Below, one piece after another: positions 33,807-37,431 of a stretch of DNA of 37,431 nt (positions are counted from its first letter, which is position 1; every line of letters begins with the position of its first letter). Origin of the DNA: Glycomyces buryatensis (GTDB lineage Bacteria; Actinomycetota; Actinomycetes; Mycobacteriales; Micromonosporaceae); NCBI RefSeq assembly GCF_004912275.1, contig NZ_STGY01000064.1:1-37431 (forward strand). Direction: 5' to 3'. The position numbers and the translations under genes are program-made. The notes beneath the pieces were generated by a model. It was not told the DNA's origin and made no database searches. It saw only the letters and a list, made by a program, of their open reading frames with translations.

Positions 33807-36554
33807 CTACCTGCTCAGGTCCGATCTGCCCAGGTCCGACAGGATTTCAACCGCCGCCAGCGAGGGTTCGTCCCCGTACGCCGACGGATACGCCTCCACG
33901 ATCCGCCACCCGGCCCTTCGCAGCGCCCGATGCCTCGCCGCATGCGCGGCCGGCCCTTCCGGGTGGACGGCGCCGATCACGCCGATCGCCCGTTCGTCCT
34001 CGCCCACCACCAGGTCGACCGTCCAGTGCCCGACCGGGTAGGCCCGCCGCACCGGCACCTCCGCCAGTTCCAGCGCGTCGGCCAGCTTCGCCGTCCATCC
34101 ACCGATCCCCTCGCCATCGCCCGGTTCGCGCGGCGGCCGGTCCGCGTACCGCAGGAACTCCCCGATCAGCCCGTCCGCGGCGCCGATCGCGGTGACCACG
34201 TGCAGATGGTCTCTGGCCCTGGTGATCATGACGTTGAACAGGTTAGCCCCGGCGGCGAACCGGCGGCGCCCGGCCGAGTCGCCTTCGGCCACACCGAGAG
34301 CGACCACGACCGTTTCGGCCTCGCTCCCCTGGAACGCATGCACCGTCCCGGCCCGCATCCGGTGGCGGCGAATCGTCTCCAGGTCAAAGCGATTCAGGAT
34401 CGCCGCCTCGATCGCCTCGGCCTGCGCCCGGAACGGGCTGATCACCGCCAGGCTCTTCGCGCCCGACTCCACGAGCTCGGACAGCAGCTCGACCGATCGG
34501 TCCACTTCGGCCGCCACCACCCCGTCCACGGAAGCGGCGGCCTCGACTCGGTGGACGGCGATCACGTCGGCGTCATGGTTGCGCGGATGCGTGGTGATCG
34601 GTTTGACGCGCCCGTGGTAGAACTTCGCGGCCGAGAACCCGATCAGATGGGGCACACTGCGATGGTGCTCGGTCAGCTCGTCCACCGGGCCCGCCCCGCA
34701 GGCCAGGTCGTAGGCGCTCACCTTGCCGATGTCCAATTGCCCGGCCCGCCCGGACAGGCCATGGCGCTCCAGTACCTCATCGGTCCTCGCGGTGCTGGCG
34801 AAGGAGACGAAGCGCAGCTGCCGGGGATCGCCGGCGACCACCGCACGGCGGGCGCGGGCCAGCACCGGAGCGGCCCGCAGCTGGTTGATGTGCGAGGCCT
34901 CGTCCAAGATCACCAGGTCGAACATGCCCGCATGAGCGGGCAGGACGTCCTCGACGTCGGCGACCGTCCCGATCCACAACGGCATGGCCCGCAATAGAGT
35001 CGCACCCCCGACCTTCTCCAGACGGGCGCGACGCTGCGGCCGGTTCCCTTGGCGCAGTGCCGCGGCGAGCGAGGCGACGGACCGGCGGGCGGTGCCGCCG
35101 CGCCGCTCGGCCGACGCGGACTCGACCTTGGCCAACTGCCCGATGGCAACGGCCGCTTCGGCATCAGCGGCCTCGAGACTTCGCCACAACGGTGCCAGTC
35201 GCAGGCCCCCGGCGGCGGCGAGCCTTGCGGCGCCGCGCTGGTCGCGGGCGGCTCGCACGGCTCGGGCGATCGCGGTCGGGCTGCCTTCGCCGCCGGCGAG
35301 GACCCGCAGCCGCTTCGCGGCGCGGCGGGCGCGCCACCGGTTCCACCAGCCGCCCTGGTCGATTTCGGCCGCGAGGGCCAGCAGCCCGTCGGCCTCGTCC
35401 AGGTCGGCCTCGCGCAGCCCGGGGAAGTCGTCGAGAAGGAACAGCGGCAGATCTTCGGCGCGGCCGCGCCGGGTCTCCAGATCGAGCCAGTCGGCGATCT
35501 CGGACTCGACGCGACCGGCGTACTCCACCGCCTCCGCGGCGGCCAGCCGGCGCCGCTCCACCTCGCGGGCCTTGTGTCCCTTGCCGGTGCCAGTGCCGAG
35601 GGCGGTGAGGAACCGCTCGCGGCGCTCAGAATCTCCGAAGTGGACCGGCGTAGGCCCGGGGTTGCGGTCGAGAAGGTCGGCCAGCACATCGGCGGCATGG
35701 ACGGACTGGGTGGCGATGAGAACCGATCGGCCCGCGGCGATGGCGTCGAGAGCGATCGCCGCGAGGGTATGGCTCTTGCCGCAGCCCGGCGCACCGGCAA
35801 CGACGGTGACCGGGGCGGTTCGGGCCCCGACGACAGCCGCGGCCTGTTCCCGACTGAGGGGCAGGGAGCAATAGGGGGCCCGCGCATCGGCTTCGGACTC
35901 ATAGTCATCGTCATCGGCCTCATAGATCGCGGCCAGCGCGGTGTCCTCGATGCCCGACCGGTTCGCCCATTCCCGAAGCCCGGCCGCGATCGGGGCGGGC
36001 ATGGTCTCCGGGGCGATGTAGACGACGGCGCGAGGGACCACGACGAGCCGGTCCCGTTCGCTCTGCGGCGGGATGTGCCAGACGGCGGCGCCCTTGAATC
36101 CGGCCGCTGCCGCGGCCTTCGGCAGCCACGCGGTGTCCGCCATGACCTCGTCGCGGCGCTCGGGATCGAAGATATCCTCCAGTTTGGACCCGAACTCGGT
36201 GCCGGCGAGCGCGGCGTGGACTTCCAGGTCTCCGGCGGGGATGACCTGCTGCTCGGACTTGTTCGCCGGATCGCTCCTGAGCCGGACCGGGCGACTGACG
36301 AGCGGAACCCTGACCCGCTGCATCTTGCCGTCAACCTCGGTGCGCCCCATGACGATGCCCCAGCCCTGCCGGAGCAGGCGCTCGTCTCGGTGAAGCTCGT
36401 CGTACTTTTCGAGTTCGCCGGCATGGTCGACGGAGTCGAGTGCACTGCCCCAGGCGAACTGCTTTCCCAGCTGGTCGCGGACCAGCCGTTGCTTCGACAG
36501 GTTCGGGGCGGGGGCGAGATCTGCGAGGGCACGCAAGAGCCGGGAGGCGCTCAT
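33807..36554 (-). CDS. SF1 (Upf1/DNA2-like) helicase with C-terminal nuclease-like domain
   Basis: This 915-residue protein has all the SF1B helicase motifs: Walker A GAPGCGKSHT (254-263), motif II VILDEASHINQ (DEAS), motif III VAGDPRQLRFV, motif V VHAFQGSEAETVV and motif VI NVMITRARDHLHV. Between I and II is a 250-residue charged, partly coiled region. The N-terminal 230 residues are not recognised. The last 90 residues (HWTVDLVVGEDERAIGVIGA, HRALRRAGWRIVEAYPS) look like the vsr/MTES-type endonuclease fold often fused to such helicases, with Asp in VDL but no clear second acidic residue. Role in DNA/RNA processing or defence is open. ATG follows TAGACT (36563-36568) by 8 nt, with no ribosome site. 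Confidence 0.9.
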   Translation of the reverse strand: MSASRLLRALADLAPAPNLSKQRLVRDQLGKQFAWGSALDSVDHAGELEKYDELHRDERLLRQGWGIVMGRTEVDGKMQRVRVPLVSRPVRLRSDPANKSEQQVIPAGDLEVHAALAGTEFGSKLEDIFDPERRDEVMADTAWLPKAAAAAGFKGAAVWHIPPQSERDRLVVVPRAVVYIAPETMPAPIAAGLREWANRSGIEDTALAAIYEADDDDYESEADARAPYCSLPLSREQAAAVVGARTAPVTVVAGAPGCGKSHTLAAIALDAIAAGRSVLIATQSVHAADVLADLLDRNPGPTPVHFGDSERRERFLTALGTGTGKGHKAREVERRRLAAAEAVEYAGRVESEIADWLDLETRRGRAEDLPLFLLDDFPGLREADLDEADGLLALAAEIDQGGWWNRWRARRAAKRLRVLAGGEGSPTAIARAVRAARDQRGAARLAAAGGLRLAPLWRSLEAADAEAAVAIGQLAKVESASAERRGGTARRSVASLAAALRQGNRPQRRARLEKVGGATLLRAMPLWIGTVADVEDVLPAHAGMFDLVILDEASHINQLRAAPVLARARRAVVAGDPRQLRFVSFASTARTDEVLERHGLSGRAGQLDIGKVSAYDLACGAGPVDELTEHHRSVPHLIGFSAAKFYHGRVKPITTHPRNHDADVIAVHRVEAAASVDGVVAAEVDRSVELLSELVESGAKSLAVISPFRAQAEAIEAAILNRFDLETIRRHRMRAGTVHAFQGSEAETVVVALGVAEGDSAGRRRFAAGANLFNVMITRARDHLHVVTAIGAADGLIGEFLRYADRPPREPGDGEGIGGWTAKLADALELAEVPVRRAYPVGHWTVDLVVGEDERAIGVIGAVHPEGPAAHAARHRALRRAGWRIVEAYPSAYGDEPSLAAVEILSDLGRSDLSR

Positions 36555-36631
36555 ATCGATCGAGTCTACTGTCGCGGGCAGGGCACCGGCGGCTGACCAG
36601 GTGAGCCGCGGGTGCTCCGTGCCCGCGCCGT

Positions 36632-37198
36632 CTATCGGATGACGTCGAAGATCTGCTTCTGGATGCCGTTCGAGTAGGTCTCGTGCTCGACCAGTTTGAG
36701 CTTGGTGGCATCCTTGTCGGCGCTGCTGAACAGGCGCTTTCCCGCTCCGAGCAGCACTGGGAAGACCAGCAGGTGGTAGCGGTCGACCAGGCCGGCATCG
36801 GCAAGGCTCTGACCCAGCTCGGCGCTGCCGTGCACCGAGATGGGTCCGCCCTCGGTCTCCTTGAGCTTCGCGACGTCGTCAACCGAACGCAGGATCGTGG
36901 CGGGCCAGCGCGGGTCCGCCTCTTCCAGCGTGGTCGACACGACGTATCTGGGCATCGCGTTGTAGCCCGCGAACTCCTCGGTCATGGTCGGCCACACCGG
37001 CGCGAACGCCTCATACGAGCGGCGCCCCATCAGCAGGGCCCCGGCTTCCTCCTGTTCGCGGGTCTTGATCTCGTAGGCTGCTTCGTCGAACTCCACCGTC
37101 TTGAAGGTCCAGCCGGTGTTCCGGTACCCGGGCTCCCCGCCGGGGGCCTCCATGACGCCGTCGAGGGAAACGAAAGCGGTGACAATGAGCGTGCGCAT
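36632..37198 (-). CDS. Dihydrofolate reductase-family (RibD C-terminal domain) protein
   Basis: This 188-residue protein has the RibD_C/DHFR fold: LIVTAFVSLDGVMEAPGG at the N-terminus, LLMGRRSYEAFAPVWP in the middle and ISVHGSAELGQSLADAGLVD with LLVFPVLLGAGKRLF near the end, as in the YyaP/YwjB-type proteins. These bind NADPH; the substrate is unknown and is not folate in characterised cases. AGGAG lies 6 nt before ATG 37198. Confidence 0.9.
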   Translation of the reverse strand: MRTLIVTAFVSLDGVMEAPGGEPGYRNTGWTFKTVEFDEAAYEIKTREQEEAGALLMGRRSYEAFAPVWPTMTEEFAGYNAMPRYVVSTTLEEADPRWPATILRSVDDVAKLKETEGGPISVHGSAELGQSLADAGLVDRYHLLVFPVLLGAGKRLFSSADKDATKLKLVEHETYSNGIQKQIFDVIR

Positions 37199-37337
37199 GT
37201 GTATCTCCTGCGTTGGTGCTTGAACTTCGTCTTACACCTGCATGTCGATCGGCGGGTTTCGTTTTCGACAGCCCGACACAAAGTTTTTGAAGAAATCTTC
37301 GCGGCGCCGTCGAACCGGGCCGGGACGGCGCGGGTTT

Positions 37338-37371
37338 GCAGGTGGTGCGGGTGCGCAGGTGGTGCGGATGC
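37338..37371. repeat. 17-bp tandem repeat (two copies)
   Basis: GCAGGTGGTGCGGGTGC is followed directly by the same unit with one change (G to A). It lies in the 233-bp gene-free stretch at the right end. Confidence 0.6.
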
Positions 37372-37392
37372 GGGCGCGGGGGTGTAAGGGTT

Positions 37393-37426
37393 GGTGCGGG
37401 CGGGCGACTGGGTGTCGCCCGCCCGC
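37393..37426. repeat. Right-edge hairpin, inverted copy of the left edge
   Basis: These 34 bp are the exact reverse complement of positions 1-34; with two more matching bases inward (37391-37392) the identity is 36 bp. The hairpin (13-bp stem, 5-nt loop) probably terminates a gene beyond the window. Confidence 0.85.
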
Positions 37427-37431
37427 GTTTC

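Noticed and set aside
35049..36596. 515-codon plus-strand open frame opposite the helicase
   Set aside because: Composition is antisense-like and the helicase motifs on minus are complete.

Overview
The window is a 37.4 kb piece of a high-GC Gram-positive chromosome, most likely an actinomycete. The reasons are strong G/C bias at third codon positions, many GTG starts, ATGA/GTGA stop-start overlaps, several apparently leaderless genes, and an actinobacterial gene set (DUF6350-purN-purH, sucCD, cobalamin-binding protein, DeoR-galTEK, BmpA-type nucleoside importer). The family cannot be fixed from the sequence. No rRNA, tRNA, phage, transposase or CRISPR was recognised. Most of the window is ordinary core and metabolic DNA; the unusual parts are a few non-coding stretches and some damaged or overrunning genes.

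Layout. 1-8.9 kb: a Pro-rich membrane-anchored protein, then a minus-strand nucleoside uptake and salvage operon: BMP lipoprotein, double ABC ATPase, two permeases, cytidine deaminase and thymidine phosphorylase. 9.2-14.0 kb: a small membrane protein and a tightly coupled deoR-galT-galE-galK operon. 14.1-17.1 kb: trpS coupled to a 2H phosphoesterase, two small minus-strand genes and a secreted SH3-like protein. 17.1-21.4 kb: DUF6350-purN-vanZ-purH on the minus strand, with a ZTP riboswitch in front of purH. 21.5-22.7 kb: a nuclease and a MntA/HepT toxin-antitoxin pair. 22.7-26.3 kb: a two-component system divergent from a small membrane protein, an ABC ATPase and an internally deleted FtsX-type permease. 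26.4-28.3 kb: a divergent MFS exporter/MarR pair. 28.5-33.7 kb: a Pro/Gln-rich membrane protein, a B12-binding protein, a 770-bp non-coding region with structured repeats, sucC-sucD and a membrane protein with an HhH domain. 33.8-37.2 kb: a large SF1 helicase and a DHFR-like reductase.

How the parts work together. The importer brings in nucleosides; cytidine deaminase and thymidine phosphorylase then feed pyrimidine and deoxyribose salvage. The gal operon is a complete Leloir segment under a DeoR regulator. purN and purH carry out two folate-dependent formylation steps of purine synthesis, and the riboswitch would sense ZMP/ZTP when 10-formyl-THF is short.

Best leads. (1) A non-coding locus at 30269-30578 has three tandem hairpins whose stems differ but whose loops are nearly identical (TGAGGGGT on plus, C-rich on minus, resembling the actinobacterial 6C RNA), followed by three degenerate 63-bp repeats. 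(2) The ZTP riboswitch carries an apparent 63-nt insertion between 10-bp direct repeats, and an upstream vanZ reading frame runs through it into purH. (3) An ABC permease has lost its middle. (4) A 36-bp hairpin repeat occurs in inverted orientation at both window ends.
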